From Candidatus Melainabacteria bacterium RIFCSPHIGHO2_02_FULL_34_12 (lineage in GTDB: Bacteria > Cyanobacteriota > Vampirovibrionia > 2-02-FULL-35-15), in NCBI GenBank assembly GCA_001784555.1, contig MFRM01000025.1, positions 9,225-44,345 on the forward strand: a DNA stretch of 35,121 nucleotides, written 5' to 3'. This document shows positions 14,869 to 23,935 of the stretch, piece after piece. The position numbers and the translations under genes are program-made. Position 1 is the stretch's first letter; every line of letters begins with the position of its first letter. Under the pieces are notes generated by a model. The model had not been told where the DNA came from, did not search any database, and saw nothing but the letters and a program-made list of their open reading frames with translations.

Positions 14869-17277
14869 ATGAAAAGATTTATTTACTTTTTAATTCCTGT
14901 TATTTTAAGTCTGGTTTTTATTCAATGTTATGCATTTATTGTGCCTGATGTTAAAATTTTAGGAAAAGATCCTGAAATTACAGGCATAGAACCAAAATAT
15001 TTAATCCCGGGTAATATTGGAAAAATCAAAGGTAATAATTTCTTTGAGTTTCCACAAAATGCAAATAAACTTTTTATTAACAATAAAAGAGTTAAGATTT
15101 TAAAATCCACAAACGACACGATAGAATTCATAGTCCCAAAGATAAAGCTTGGTAATGCAAATATTAGATTTTATACAAAATATCTTGGTTATGAGAGTAA
15201 ATCTGTTACTAATTCCTGCAAAACAACATTTAATGGACCTATCCTGAGTGGAATTAATACTAATGCTGTAAGCCCAGGAACAGAATTACAACTTTCTGGT
15301 AATTTTTCTAAAGATAAAGATTTGTTTTTAAACATAAATGGAGTCTTTTTAAAAGCAAAAGAATTATCTAAAAATTCTGCGATTTTTCTCCTGCCAGATA
15401 AACTTCCTGAAGGTATTTTTAAAATAAATGGTTTTTATAGAATTTATGACAGAACTAAAACAAAATATTTTGATTCTGCACCTTCAGAAGATTTGATTTT
15501 ATTTAATGTCCAGCACGGACAGCCACTGTATCTTAAGATCAATCTGGAGCAAAATTTATATGAAGAATTAAACAAAGAATATAAATTCAATGTCAGCTTA
15601 ACTTTTAATAATAAAAATATTATTGATGTAACTAATCTCTGCGAACTGGAAGCCGAGGACAAAAACATAGTAGAAATAAAAAATGACACGTTCAAATTTA
15701 AAGCTTCTGGAGGCACTAAAATTAAAGCTTCATTATTCTGGCAACCAACTAATACAACCTTTACAAGAAGTATTTATATTCATTCGAATATTCCAAGAAA
15801 ACCTGAATTTATGGAAATAATCATTGATGAAGTATTTCCTTTTGCTTCAGGCTTAATTACTGAAACAGATGCAAATATGGACGGCTTTGCAAAATTAAAC
15901 GACGAATTTGTTGAGATTAAAAATCTCACCGATAAAAAACTCGATCTTTCAGAATGTTCATTATTTATAAATGAAAATATTAAGCCAGAGATAGAGTCAC
16001 TAATGAATATTTTTCTTGAACCTAACGCTTATCTGGCATTATTCGGCAACTATTCAAAAGAAGGAAAATTAAATCTCTCAAACAGCGGATCTTCGGTAGA
16101 AATTAATTGCAGCGGAGAAACTATTGATTATATTTATTATCCTTCTGGTAAAAACGGCGATCCGTCCTGGCAAAGAGAAAGTGACTTCTTAAATAATTTT
16201 ATAAAACATCCTGTTAATTTATTTTCTCCAGGAGGACCTCCACCTGAAGAGACCAATATTCAAACTGACAATATAAATACCGAACTCCCGAATGTTCAAT
16301 CATCCATACCTTCTTCTTCAAATGAAACAGAAAACAATAATTCAGGCGCAGTCATAAAAGAAATCAGCGTAATTCCGAACATATTAAATTTCACAGATAG
16401 AACACCTCAACATTTACAGGTAATTGCAGTGTTTCCAAACGGAGAACAAAAAGATATTACAAGCGAAGCAAAATATACAATTACCGGGCAAAATCCAGTT
16501 ATTAAAATAGACCAACCAGGCATTGTTACACCTTTAATAAATGGAATTTCAACTATAGAAATTACTTATGGTGATAAAAGTATTGAAATTACTGCAACTG
16601 TAAAATTAGTAAGTAATGTAAAATCTAAACAATTAATAATTAACGAAATCCTTGCTGCTCCGACTATAGATACAAACAAAGACGGAATATTTAAAAGTGA
16701 TGAGGATGAATTCGTTGAAATAGTAAATGTATCGGGACAAACTCTTGATTTAAGCGGGTTGTTACTTTCTGACAATACAAAAATAAGGCATACATTTCCG
16801 CCAGATACCCTACTTAATGATTTTGATCCCATTGTAATTTTTGGTGGCGGGACCCTGAATAATTTTTCCCCCATAATTAAATCACAACCAGCCAGTACAG
16901 GAAGCATTGGAATAAATAATACAGGAGCTGAACAAATTTCAATTTCTACAAGCGAAGGATTAATTATTGATCAGATATCTTTTGATAATTCAAATCTTCA
17001 AGGTGTCTCTTTAAACAGAACAGGAGATTTAAGCTTTAATATACTTTCACCTCATGATAAGTTCATAAAATCACTAAGCAAATTCTCTCCCGGGACCAGG
17101 ATTGACGGATCTACATTTGTATCAGCACCACAGGAAGGATCTGACTTATTAAAAGGTTCATCTTCCTCAAGCAGTAGTTCTGGAAATTTATCATCCAGTT
17201 CATCATCTTCTTCTTCTTCGAGCAGCTCATCTTCAAGCTCTTCATCTTCCAGCAGCTCATCATCAGGATTTAATTAA
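14869..17277 (+). CDS. Secreted multidomain protein: TIG, Big2-like and lamin-tail domains, poly-Ser tail, 802 aa
   Basis: Signal peptide (MKRFIYFLIPVILSLVFIQC..). Order of parts: two IPT/TIG-like domains (about 28-200; EITGIEPKYLIPGNIGKIKG, then LSGINTNAVSPGTELQLSG), a Big2-like Ig domain (about 218-305), a lamin-tail domain (LTD, about 312-420; DEFVEIKNLTDKKLDLS), a Pro/Asn/Ser linker, a second Big2-like domain (about 497-585; FPNGEQKDITSEAKY), a second LTD (about 587-720; DEFVEIVNVSGQTLDLSGLLL), then a Ser tail of about 40 residues (about 764-802). The Ser codons are mixed (TCT, TCA, AGC, AGT), so the tract is probably kept at protein level. No Shine-Dalgarno; probably translated by coupling to the propeller gene. 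Likely an envelope-attached or secreted structural protein. Confidence 0.85.
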   Translation: MKRFIYFLIPVILSLVFIQCYAFIVPDVKILGKDPEITGIEPKYLIPGNIGKIKGNNFFEFPQNANKLFINNKRVKILKSTNDTIEFIVPKIKLGNANIRFYTKYLGYESKSVTNSCKTTFNGPILSGINTNAVSPGTELQLSGNFSKDKDLFLNINGVFLKAKELSKNSAIFLLPDKLPEGIFKINGFYRIYDRTKTKYFDSAPSEDLILFNVQHGQPLYLKINLEQNLYEELNKEYKFNVSLTFNNKNIIDVTNLCELEAEDKNIVEIKNDTFKFKASGGTKIKASLFWQPTNTTFTRSIYIHSNIPRKPEFMEIIIDEVFPFASGLITETDANMDGFAKLNDEFVEIKNLTDKKLDLSECSLFINENIKPEIESLMNIFLEPNAYLALFGNYSKEGKLNLSNSGSSVEINCSGETIDYIYYPSGKNGDPSWQRESDFLNNFIKHPVNLFSPGGPPPEETNIQTDNINTELPNVQSSIPSSSNETENNNSGAVIKEISVIPNILNFTDRTPQHLQVIAVFPNGEQKDITSEAKYTITGQNPVIKIDQPGIVTPLINGISTIEITYGDKSIEITATVKLVSNVKSKQLIINEILAAPTIDTNKDGIFKSDEDEFVEIVNVSGQTLDLSGLLLSDNTKIRHTFPPDTLLNDFDPIVIFGGGTLNNFSPIIKSQPASTGSIGINNTGAEQISISTSEGLIIDQISFDNSNLQGVSLNRTGDLSFNILSPHDKFIKSLSKFSPGTRIDGSTFVSAPQEGSDLLKGSSSSSSSSGNLSSSSSSSSSSSSSSSSSSSSSSSSSGFN

Positions 17278-17462
17278 AATTATTTCTTGATTTTCAGCGC
17301 TATCTCCTCCTTTGATTGATTTATTTAAGCAATAAAATGAAAAACTTCTAATGCAAAGAACTGATTTTTCTACTGGTACTTTTCTTGCTTCCGATATTAA
17401 CCATTAGATAACTTTTTAGTACTTTTGTACCTGGAAATTTTTCCCATATTAGGAGTTGCAGT

Positions 17463-18395
17463 ATGTTGCTATCAAAAATAATTATAATAATAACTGTAAT
17501 TTTACTGATAGGAACTTTTTCTGAACATAAAACCTTTGCTCAAGATACTACTACTATTCTTTATGGCTATGTATCTAATACTGACTCAACGCCCACACCA
17601 ACTCCACCCGAAGATGGAAGACCTGGTGATGCTTTTTTAGCTTCTCCTACACCAAGTCCTTCACCTTCTCCAGTAGTAGTATATGCAGCAGCTCCTGCTG
17701 CACCAAGTCCATATTGTGGTGATGGAATTAAAAATAATAGCGAACAATGTGATTATAATAATTTTTCAAATGATTGTTCAGCTGGTGAAACCTGTACAGT
17801 ATCATGTACCTGCCAAGCCTGGCCAACACCAGCTCCATTTTGCGGTAACGGAGTTAAAAACGGTGTTGAGCAATGTGATTTTAACAGTACTACTTCTTCC
17901 TGTTCTTCAAGTGAAGTTTGTTCAGTATCATGTACCTGTCAAAATATCCCTACACCAATACCAGCTTCTGCATCAGTTAGTCCACCTTCAGCAACACCAT
18001 TTCTAACCCCAGCTCCGGTTTGTGGCGATGGAATAGTAAGTGGTACTGAAGAATGTGATTTTAACAGCACACTTGCAACTTGTTTAAGCACATCAACTTG
18101 CAGTACAACGTGTACATGTCAGACTACAGTTACTGCACCACCACCTCTTGCTGCAGTTTGTGGAAATGGAATAGTGGAATCCCTGGAACAATGCGATGAC
18201 AGTAATTTTACTTGCGGTGACGGCTGTTCGGATGAATGTCAGGTAGAAATGCTTACTTCTTTACCGACACCAACAAATGTTTGTGGTAATAGCTTTATTG
18301 AGACAGGTGAACAATGTGACGATGGAAACACTGATGATTATGATGGCTGCTCCTGCACTTGTCAAATGGAAGAAATGCCTTTACCTACTCCTTGA
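17463..18395 (+). CDS. Secreted Cys-rich repeat protein (DUF4215/Myxo-type), 310 aa
   Basis: Signal peptide ends KTFAQ before DTT (about residue 27). A Pro/Thr/Ser linker (SPTPSPSPSP) leads into five Cys-rich repeats of the form CGNGxxxxxEQCDxxN..C..C.C.C (about residues 84, 126, 186, 233, 273). These match the extracellular repeats called DUF4215 or Myxococcus cysteine-rich repeat. Each repeat has about eight Cys, expected to form disulfides or bind metal. Clear AGGAG at 17451-17455, 7 nt before ATG. Upstream 185 nt holds only promoter-like AT-rich DNA. A strong terminator follows. The last repeat is very close to that in the next gene, so they are paralogues. Confidence 0.87.
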   Translation: MLLSKIIIIITVILLIGTFSEHKTFAQDTTTILYGYVSNTDSTPTPTPPEDGRPGDAFLASPTPSPSPSPVVVYAAAPAAPSPYCGDGIKNNSEQCDYNNFSNDCSAGETCTVSCTCQAWPTPAPFCGNGVKNGVEQCDFNSTTSSCSSSEVCSVSCTCQNIPTPIPASASVSPPSATPFLTPAPVCGDGIVSGTEECDFNSTLATCLSTSTCSTTCTCQTTVTAPPPLAAVCGNGIVESLEQCDDSNFTCGDGCSDECQVEMLTSLPTPTNVCGNSFIETGEQCDDGNTDDYDGCSCTCQMEEMPLPTP

Positions 18396-18458
18396 TTTTT
18401 TAGCTGTTTAGTATTTCCCCTAGAAAAAATTATAAAACGCCTCCCTTCAAATCAACTA

Positions 18459-18484
18459 ACTCTGGAGCAAGCTCCAGAGTTTTT
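18459..18484 (+). terminator. Rho-independent terminator
   Basis: ACTCTGGAGC, AA, GCTCCAGAGT, then TTTT: a strong hairpin and U-tract about 65 nt after the first Cys-rich gene, separating it from the second. Confidence 0.88.
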
Positions 18485-18598
18485 CGCTCGGGAGCAATAA
18501 AATCAATTTAAAAAAAATCTATCAGGTTCATCCCCTAATTTGCTAGTGCTATTTCTATATTTTAAAATTTTTTCTTTCCGAAAAACTCTTTAGGTTAT

Positions 18599-18612
18599 GG
18601 GACATATGTCCC
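18599..18612. promoter_or_regulatory. Perfect 14-bp palindrome upstream of the second Cys-rich gene
   Basis: GGGACATATGTCCC lies about 41 nt before the ATG at 18654. Its size and position fit an operator for a dimeric regulator, but it could also be a short member of the palindrome family. Confidence 0.45.
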
Positions 18613-18653
18613 GGGAAATAGTTACCAATTAATTTAAAAAGGAGTATACATCA

Positions 18654-19061
18654 ATGTCTTCATATAGAATCTTTCTTTCAATCTTAGCCATTATATTCAT
18701 AACTTCTATAAATCCAGGTTATGCACAGACCATGCCATCACCAACACCATCTGCTTCTCCATCTCCAACACCACCGACTGCTTCTCCATCTCCTACCCCA
18801 TTTTCATTATTTAATGACTGTGGTAATGGAATACTTGATTTTCCGGGAGAACAGTGCGATGACAATAATTGTGATTCAGGTGACGGCTGTTCAGACGAAT
18901 GTCAAACAGAAGGGATGCCTTCACCTACTCCTACAGAATCTTGTGGCAATAACGTGCTTGAAACAGGGGAACAATGTGACGATGGAAATACTGAAGATGG
19001 TGATGGCTGTTCCTGTACTTGTGAAATGGAAGAAATGCCTTCGGCAACAGCAACTCCTTAA
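18654..19061 (+). CDS. Small secreted Cys-rich repeat protein, 135 aa
   Basis: Signal peptide ([16 protein letters not shown].., ending GYAQ before TMPS), a Pro/Ser/Thr linker, then two Cys-rich repeats (about residues 56 and 96; [17 protein letters not shown] and [16 protein letters not shown]). It is a short paralogue of the protein at 17463-18395, with an almost identical final repeat and MEEMP ending. Good ribosome binding site GGAG at 18641-18644, 9 nt before ATG. It is separated from its paralogue by a terminator and so is independently transcribed. Likely extracellular; function unknown. Confidence 0.85.
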   Translation: MSSYRIFLSILAIIFITSINPGYAQTMPSPTPSASPSPTPPTASPSPTPFSLFNDCGNGILDFPGEQCDDNNCDSGDGCSDECQTEGMPSPTPTESCGNNVLETGEQCDDGNTEDGDGCSCTCEMEEMPSATATP

Positions 19062-19137
19062 TTTTTAAAGGGATTTCAAATATAGAAAAACTTGAGCAAA
19101 CAGAGCATAAGATAAATTAAATCTGTACTTGCCTTAC

Positions 19138-19185
19138 TTACTTGGTTTTATTTGCGCCAACTGAATGTGTTCTAGCTAATCCCAT
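19138..19185 (-). pseudogene. 15-codon remnant behind a duplicated upstream region
   Basis: ATG at 19185 followed by 14 codons (GLARTHSVGANKTK) and a stop. It sits where the 85-aa gene would sit if the flanking repeat copy at 19190-19315 were a duplicated promoter and leader. It is best read as the stub of a duplicated gene, though a tiny peptide is possible. Confidence 0.35.
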
Positions 19186-19189
19186 AATT

Positions 19190-19315
19190 TTTTAACCTCG
19201 TTTAAAAAAATTCTATTAAAGACTCTTAATTGCTATACAGTAAATGTCTGGGATCGTTACATACCTTCACGCAGATTTAATTTTTTTTATCTTCAAAAAA
19301 TCAGAAATTTAGTTT
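19190..19315. repeat. Direct repeat copy A (about 110-125 bp)
   Basis: Closely matches copy B at 19592-19715. Shared blocks in order: TTCTATTAA, CTTAATTGC.ATACAGTAA, CTGGGATCGTTACAT, CCTTCACGCAGATTTAA, TTTTTTTTATCTTCA. Copies A and B flank the 85-aa gene. A further TTCGG(A/G)GTAAA block follows both copies. Confidence 0.85.
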
Positions 19316-19328
19316 CGGAGTAAAAGAT

Positions 19329-19586
19329 TTACTCCTCCACAATTTTTCCATTGCGAACTCTTCTAGGATCTTTTGCTGAAATGGGAGCGCCATTCCCAAA
19401 ATCATCTGACAAAATTTGACTTACAGAACGTATCCCAAGTTGGGCTTGTCTTCTTTCTTCTGCAAGTTGTGCAGCATATTCAGGCTCTCTAGCTGCACGC
19501 TCATCTTCAAGTCTTCTTATCCAATCAAAAATATTTTCAGAATTATTTCCACCTGAATTAACTGTGCCTACTTTATTTACTGCCAT
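19329..19586 (-). CDS. Small hypothetical protein, 85 aa
   Basis: Unrecognised. It has a Gly/Asn-rich start (NSGGNNSEN), a charged helix (FDWIRRLEDERAAREPEYAAQLAEERRQAQLG) and a tail ending GKIVEE. No signal peptide or membrane segment. AAGGTGG about 8 nt before ATG 19586 supports translation. A hairpin GGAGTAAA/TTTACTCC (19317-19335) overlaps its stop. It lies between the two copies of a direct repeat and is divergent from the 523-aa gene. Confidence 0.6.
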   Translation of the reverse strand: MAVNKVGTVNSGGNNSENIFDWIRRLEDERAAREPEYAAQLAEERRQAQLGIRSVSQILSDDFGNGAPISAKDPRRVRNGKIVEE

Positions 19587-19591
19587 AACAT

Positions 19592-19715
19592 TTCCACCTT
19601 CGTTAAGAAGATTCTATTAAGAGATCTTAATTGCAATACAGTAATTACCTGGGATCGTTACATGCCTTCACGCAGATTTAATTTTTTTTATCTTCAGAAA
19701 AATAGAAATACAGAT
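19592..19715. repeat. Direct repeat copy B: bidirectional upstream region
   Basis: Partner of copy A. It lies between the divergent 85-aa and 523-aa genes, so it contains the upstream sequence of both. Its T-tract block (AGATTTAATTTTTTTTATC) also resembles sequence at about 13050-13070 and 24018-24040. Confidence 0.82.
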
Positions 19716-19784
19716 AACAGCTGCCTTAATCTGGGTAAATCCCTCATAGCTAGCCATATTTGAGACTTCGGGGTAAAAAATATA

Positions 19785-21356
19785 ATGCCTGTTACTGCAA
19801 GAGCTCATTCACCAGTTTTTTATCTTCCTGGAACAAGAAGAAATGGAAAACCCACAAGAAAAGAATTAGAAAATCCAAATCCACCTGAGTTCAGGCATGG
19901 AACAAATAGAGTTACAGAAAATGAAATCTTAAAATTAAGTTTCCAAAGACAAGGAAAAACTTATGAGGCAACATCATTAAAGGGTAAATATGATGACAAT
20001 GAAAAATGGATAAATAGACTCTTTAATGAAAAAGCTCTTTATGGCAAATATATTACTAGAATGCAAAATCTTGATTATACCTATGATGAAGCTAAAGAAA
20101 TAATAGACGGAGCAATTTTACAATCAGAACGAGTAGCAGATTGGGCAATTGATGTTGAAAAAAGAGGAAATATTGCAGCTGGTGCATCTATTGCATCCGG
20201 GGTTTTATCTATAGCTAGCGACATTCTCCAGAATCATGAATTACTATCTCCAAATGTCAGAAGAGTAGTTTCTACACTTTCAGGAATATCCAGAGCTGTT
20301 AGATACTACGAGCAATATCAAATGTACTGTGGAAGAGAAGACGATGATAAAGCTAAAAATAAACATGAAGCTAATGAATATGGAGATAAATTAAATGGGA
20401 TATTTGCAGATCTGGCTGGTACCTTTGGAACTACATTATTCCCACTATCAGATGTAGTATTAGGACTAATTAATGATGAAAAATTAAAAGAAATCCTATC
20501 TCCGTTAATGTTACTTCCTATACAAGAGTGGTGGAGGATAAGACCATTATCTGAAATAAACCATGAGTTTTCTACTGATTTATTTGACTATCTAAAACAT
20601 AAACCACTTGCCTTATTACAGGTAGAAGAAAGCATAAAAAAGATAAAAGAATTAAAAGACAGAGGAAACTTAACCCCTGATTACATAAAAACCAGATTAA
20701 TAGAGTTAATAGGCTTAGACCCTGATACAAACAGATTTTCAGATATATACCCAGAGCTTAGTAAACAAATAACAAATATATTTGGGAAAGACAAACTAGA
20801 AGCCCGAGATAGTTCATTAAAGCTAAGCAGATTCATAGGACCAATATTTGGTTTTTATGGATTAGTTGCACTAACACTAGGAACACCCATTAGATCAATA
20901 CTCAAGTGGTTAAATATTGAAAGTAAATTTTTAAACTCGCTAACCCAATCAGGGATTGCATCACAACAATTACTTTATTTATTTAAGTTTATTATTCCTG
21001 AACAATTTGAAAATCAAATAATTGATTATAGTAAATTAAATCCTGAGCTACAGAAACTTCAACCAGAAAGAGATAAATTGTTTTACACAGGGTTAGCAGA
21101 ATGTACATTAAATATCTTCTCAGTATTTTTAAGATCATTAAACACAGAAAATAAATATTTAAAAACAGGATTGAATATTTATGATGAATTGGCAGAAAAA
21201 GGAGTTTTGTATTATTTTTCAAGAAGAAGAACTTTAATGGCAAAGAAATTTAAACTTGACAATCCAGAACTCTTCAACCCTAACGAAACAGTAAGGGTTA
21301 TCAGTAAAGAACTAGGCATAAGAGAACCAGGTGTAATACTGTTTACTTGCGCTTAA
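19785..21356 (+). CDS. Hypothetical protein, 523 aa
   Basis: Unrecognised. The basic, Pro-rich N-terminus (MPVTARAHSPVFYLPG) has no signal peptide. Mostly alpha-helical with charged stretches. Moderately hydrophobic, Gly/Ala/Ser-rich segments occur at about 130-145 (IAAGASIASGVLSIAS), 205-230 (FADLAGTFGTTLFPLSDVVLGLI) and 350-370 (IGPIFGFYGLVALTLG). These could be membrane-inserting helices of the kind seen in pore-forming or effector-type proteins, but that is inference. Only a weak GGGG ribosome binding site. It converges with the 857-aa gene, 5 nt between stops, and both have T-tract elements upstream, hinting at shared regulation. Confidence 0.75.
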   Translation: MPVTARAHSPVFYLPGTRRNGKPTRKELENPNPPEFRHGTNRVTENEILKLSFQRQGKTYEATSLKGKYDDNEKWINRLFNEKALYGKYITRMQNLDYTYDEAKEIIDGAILQSERVADWAIDVEKRGNIAAGASIASGVLSIASDILQNHELLSPNVRRVVSTLSGISRAVRYYEQYQMYCGREDDDKAKNKHEANEYGDKLNGIFADLAGTFGTTLFPLSDVVLGLINDEKLKEILSPLMLLPIQEWWRIRPLSEINHEFSTDLFDYLKHKPLALLQVEESIKKIKELKDRGNLTPDYIKTRLIELIGLDPDTNRFSDIYPELSKQITNIFGKDKLEARDSSLKLSRFIGPIFGFYGLVALTLGTPIRSILKWLNIESKFLNSLTQSGIASQQLLYLFKFIIPEQFENQIIDYSKLNPELQKLQPERDKLFYTGLAECTLNIFSVFLRSLNTENKYLKTGLNIYDELAEKGVLYYFSRRRTLMAKKFKLDNPELFNPNETVRVISKELGIREPGVILFTCA

Positions 21357-21361
21357 GAATT

Positions 21362-23935
21362 TTAATTATCCTCTAGTAACTCTTTAAACTTCTCAGATAA
21401 AACACCACCAGGCTTATCTTCATTACCTATCCAGTTATGTAATCTAACCAGAATCCTGGATGACATTCTAAACTTAGCATTGTATTTTTTAGTTTCAGAT
21501 TCAAGTTCATTTACTAATTCAGTTACTTTAGCTGAATAAGCAGAAGGATCCTTTGTCTCTTTTAATTCATCTTTTAGTTTATTTATTTTGTTAATTAGGT
21601 CTTCCCTTACTTCTTTATAAGCCCTAATATCTGATTCAAACCTATCTTTAACTTTATCTCTAGCTGCAATTAAACTGTTAGAAATATCCATTTGGAAAGT
21701 TGCACCAAGAAATGAATGATTTGGATATTTAAGCTTAAGATCCTTCGAAGTATTTAATATCTTAAAAACCAAGCTGGTAATTTTTCCATCAAGTACTGTA
21801 CCTGTTCCAATTATTTGCCCAAATGTAGGAGGAAAATACTGATTCTTATTAGCTTGTCTAGCAGGACCAGTAATATGCTCAAGATTGTAATATCTATCGT
21901 TACCAAGGAAACTAGAGTCTCGAAAGTCATCAGGAATCTCATCAGCTCTTATATATTCAGCTACATCATCTATAATTTCTCTTTGTTTAATTTTACTTGT
22001 AGTTTCCAGCCCTCGAAAAATATGGGATAAACGAAATTTTTGCTCTGCAGGCAGGTTTCTTAATTTGTCACCAAGTTTTCTGCATCGTCCTTTTACATTA
22101 TTTTCTGCATCTATAATATATTCTTCTATATATTGTTTTACTTCCGAACTTAAATTTCTTGTTGCTAATAAATTAGCCCTAAAATATTTAATTTCATTAT
22201 CTGCTATTTTCTCATCCGGCTCCTGCTCAAGATAAAGCTCTAACACTCTCCCGTAATCAGCTTCAGGATTCATTTCCAGCTCAGATCTTGCATTTTCAAG
22301 TGCTTGTGTTCTTAAATCACTAGGATTAATTTTTGGAAGATTAGATATCTCTTCATCAATTCTCCTGGTTATATTTGCCCTTACATCATCTTTTAATTTT
22401 AGTTCATCCAGCTCTCCTTGTTTATTTAACAAAACACCAGTAACAACCCCCCCAGCGATTAATACAGCTGCAGAAATTGCTGAACCTATTTTAATAAATC
22501 TTCTTCTTTTTCTAATTGCCAGATCACGAATTCTTTTTATCTCTGCTTCACGTTCCTGTCTAATAAGATCTATCCTCTTTTTTTCTTTTTCTAAAATCAG
22601 CTTTACAGTTGAAATAGTATTTTCTCTTGCCTGAGAACAAATTACTTCAGGGGTTATTTTGTAATCAAGTGTTGGCTGTAAATTAGGCTCAACATCAAAA
22701 AGAACTGTTTCCACTTCCAGCTCACCTGTCACAGGAAGAGTAGGGACATACTCAGCAGTAGGAAGAGTAGGAGCATACTCAGCAGTAGGAAGAGTAGGAG
22801 CATACTCAGCAGTAGTACTAAGTTCAACACTACCTTCAGCGATACAAGTTTGAGTTTCACCAATCTCAGACTCTGTAGAGCCAGAACAGTCATTGATTTC
22901 CGGCAAATCAGTAGCAGCCATAACAGAAACTTGCCCAGCAATTTCTCCTACAGCACTTTCAATTTCTCTAAGATCCAGCATTAGTTTATTTGGTTTTTCA
23001 AGAGCATTAATTTCATCTGCTTCATGAAGTTTAAACAATGCCTGAATCATTTGATTGCTTTGGGTAGGATTTATTCTTAACTCATTTAAAATGTCTCTTA
23101 ATGCCTGATCTGCAGGATGTACTTCTCCTGCTTGTCTTTCATTTAAGGCCTTCAAGGTTTCACAAAAAAGTCTCTGACCGTTTCTAAGAAGTGTAATTTT
23201 ACTTTTTTCACGAGAAAGAATTTCTCTTGCACTAGATGAATTATCTTCGGTGTATTCACCCTTAGGTTCTGTAAGATATGAAATTAATTCACTCGTATCA
23301 ATGTGAGTAGCATGTTTTCTATGGACTTCTATAAGCTGCCTATAAAATATTCGTGATGACTGTGTTACCTTTTGAACAAATGCATCCCAATACTTATCAA
23401 GATCACCTTTGAAAATTTCATTTATAAGAGCTTTTCTTATTTCTTGAGGACTATTTGCTATAAGATATTTATAATCAAAGCTAACATTATTTCCTTCACA
23501 AAAATCTACCCCATCCAGATAACCAATCTGAGAAAGCACATATCTTAAAAATGGAGTTTCAGCATCTCCAGGATGAATATCTCCATTTGGTTGAGCTATA
23601 TCTAAATCTAAAGCTAAATTGCATGTAAGATTACCAAGCAGTTTATTTAAAGTTTCATTTGGATCCTGAGCATCTACTTCTGTCTGCACTCCATCAGTGC
23701 CTGGCTGTATATCATTAGCTCCTGGCTCTATTCCAACTTGTGCTGTTACTCCAGAAGCTAAGGTAGTATGAATTGTTGTAAGGTTTGCTATGAGCTTATG
23801 AAGCGCAGTGCTTTGATTTGGTGCACAAGAAACTTCTGCAGTACCTTTATGGACATCGACATCGACAATATCTCCCCTGCCTCTTGTGAAATAAGAAGGG
23901 ACAAAAAAAGCAATTACTTCTCTAACTGAAGGCAT
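21362..23935 (-). CDS. Large single-pass membrane protein, hypothetical, 857 aa
   Basis: Unrecognised. No N-terminal signal peptide. A single membrane segment at about 482-503 (GSAISAAVLIAGGVVTGVLL) follows a very basic stretch (RKRRRFIK), so the N-terminal 480 residues should be cytoplasmic and the C-terminal 350 periplasmic or extracellular. A Lys/Arg/Glu-rich coiled coil (about 445-480) precedes the membrane and another (about 770-830) lies near the C-terminus. A 9-residue repeat TAEYAPTLP is present three times at about residue 375-400. RBS AGAGG just before ATG 23935. A run of seven G in the coding strand (22447-22453) lies in the membrane segment. A scaffold or sensor in the envelope is possible, unproven. 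Confidence 0.78.
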   Translation of the reverse strand: MPSVREVIAFFVPSYFTRGRGDIVDVDVHKGTAEVSCAPNQSTALHKLIANLTTIHTTLASGVTAQVGIEPGANDIQPGTDGVQTEVDAQDPNETLNKLLGNLTCNLALDLDIAQPNGDIHPGDAETPFLRYVLSQIGYLDGVDFCEGNNVSFDYKYLIANSPQEIRKALINEIFKGDLDKYWDAFVQKVTQSSRIFYRQLIEVHRKHATHIDTSELISYLTEPKGEYTEDNSSSAREILSREKSKITLLRNGQRLFCETLKALNERQAGEVHPADQALRDILNELRINPTQSNQMIQALFKLHEADEINALEKPNKLMLDLREIESAVGEIAGQVSVMAATDLPEINDCSGSTESEIGETQTCIAEGSVELSTTAEYAPTLPTAEYAPTLPTAEYVPTLPVTGELEVETVLFDVEPNLQPTLDYKITPEVICSQARENTISTVKLILEKEKKRIDLIRQEREAEIKRIRDLAIRKRRRFIKIGSAISAAVLIAGGVVTGVLLNKQGELDELKLKDDVRANITRRIDEEISNLPKINPSDLRTQALENARSELEMNPEADYGRVLELYLEQEPDEKIADNEIKYFRANLLATRNLSSEVKQYIEEYIIDAENNVKGRCRKLGDKLRNLPAEQKFRLSHIFRGLETTSKIKQREIIDDVAEYIRADEIPDDFRDSSFLGNDRYYNLEHITGPARQANKNQYFPPTFGQIIGTGTVLDGKITSLVFKILNTSKDLKLKYPNHSFLGATFQMDISNSLIAARDKVKDRFESDIRAYKEVREDLINKINKLKDELKETKDPSAYSAKVTELVNELESETKKYNAKFRMSSRILVRLHNWIGNEDKPGGVLSEKFKELLEDN
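22734..22814 (-). repeat. Three tandem 27-bp units, in frame
   Basis: Units at 22734-22760, 22761-22787 and 22788-22814 are nearly identical and encode TAEYAPTLP (one unit has V for A). 27 nt is a multiple of three, so copy number can change without a frameshift. Confidence 0.9.

Noticed and set aside
17683-18006. Alternative-frame plus-strand ORFs inside the Cys-rich genes
   Set aside because: They are shadows of Cys/Pro-rich coding sequence; the signal peptide, ribosome site and repeats fix the true frame.
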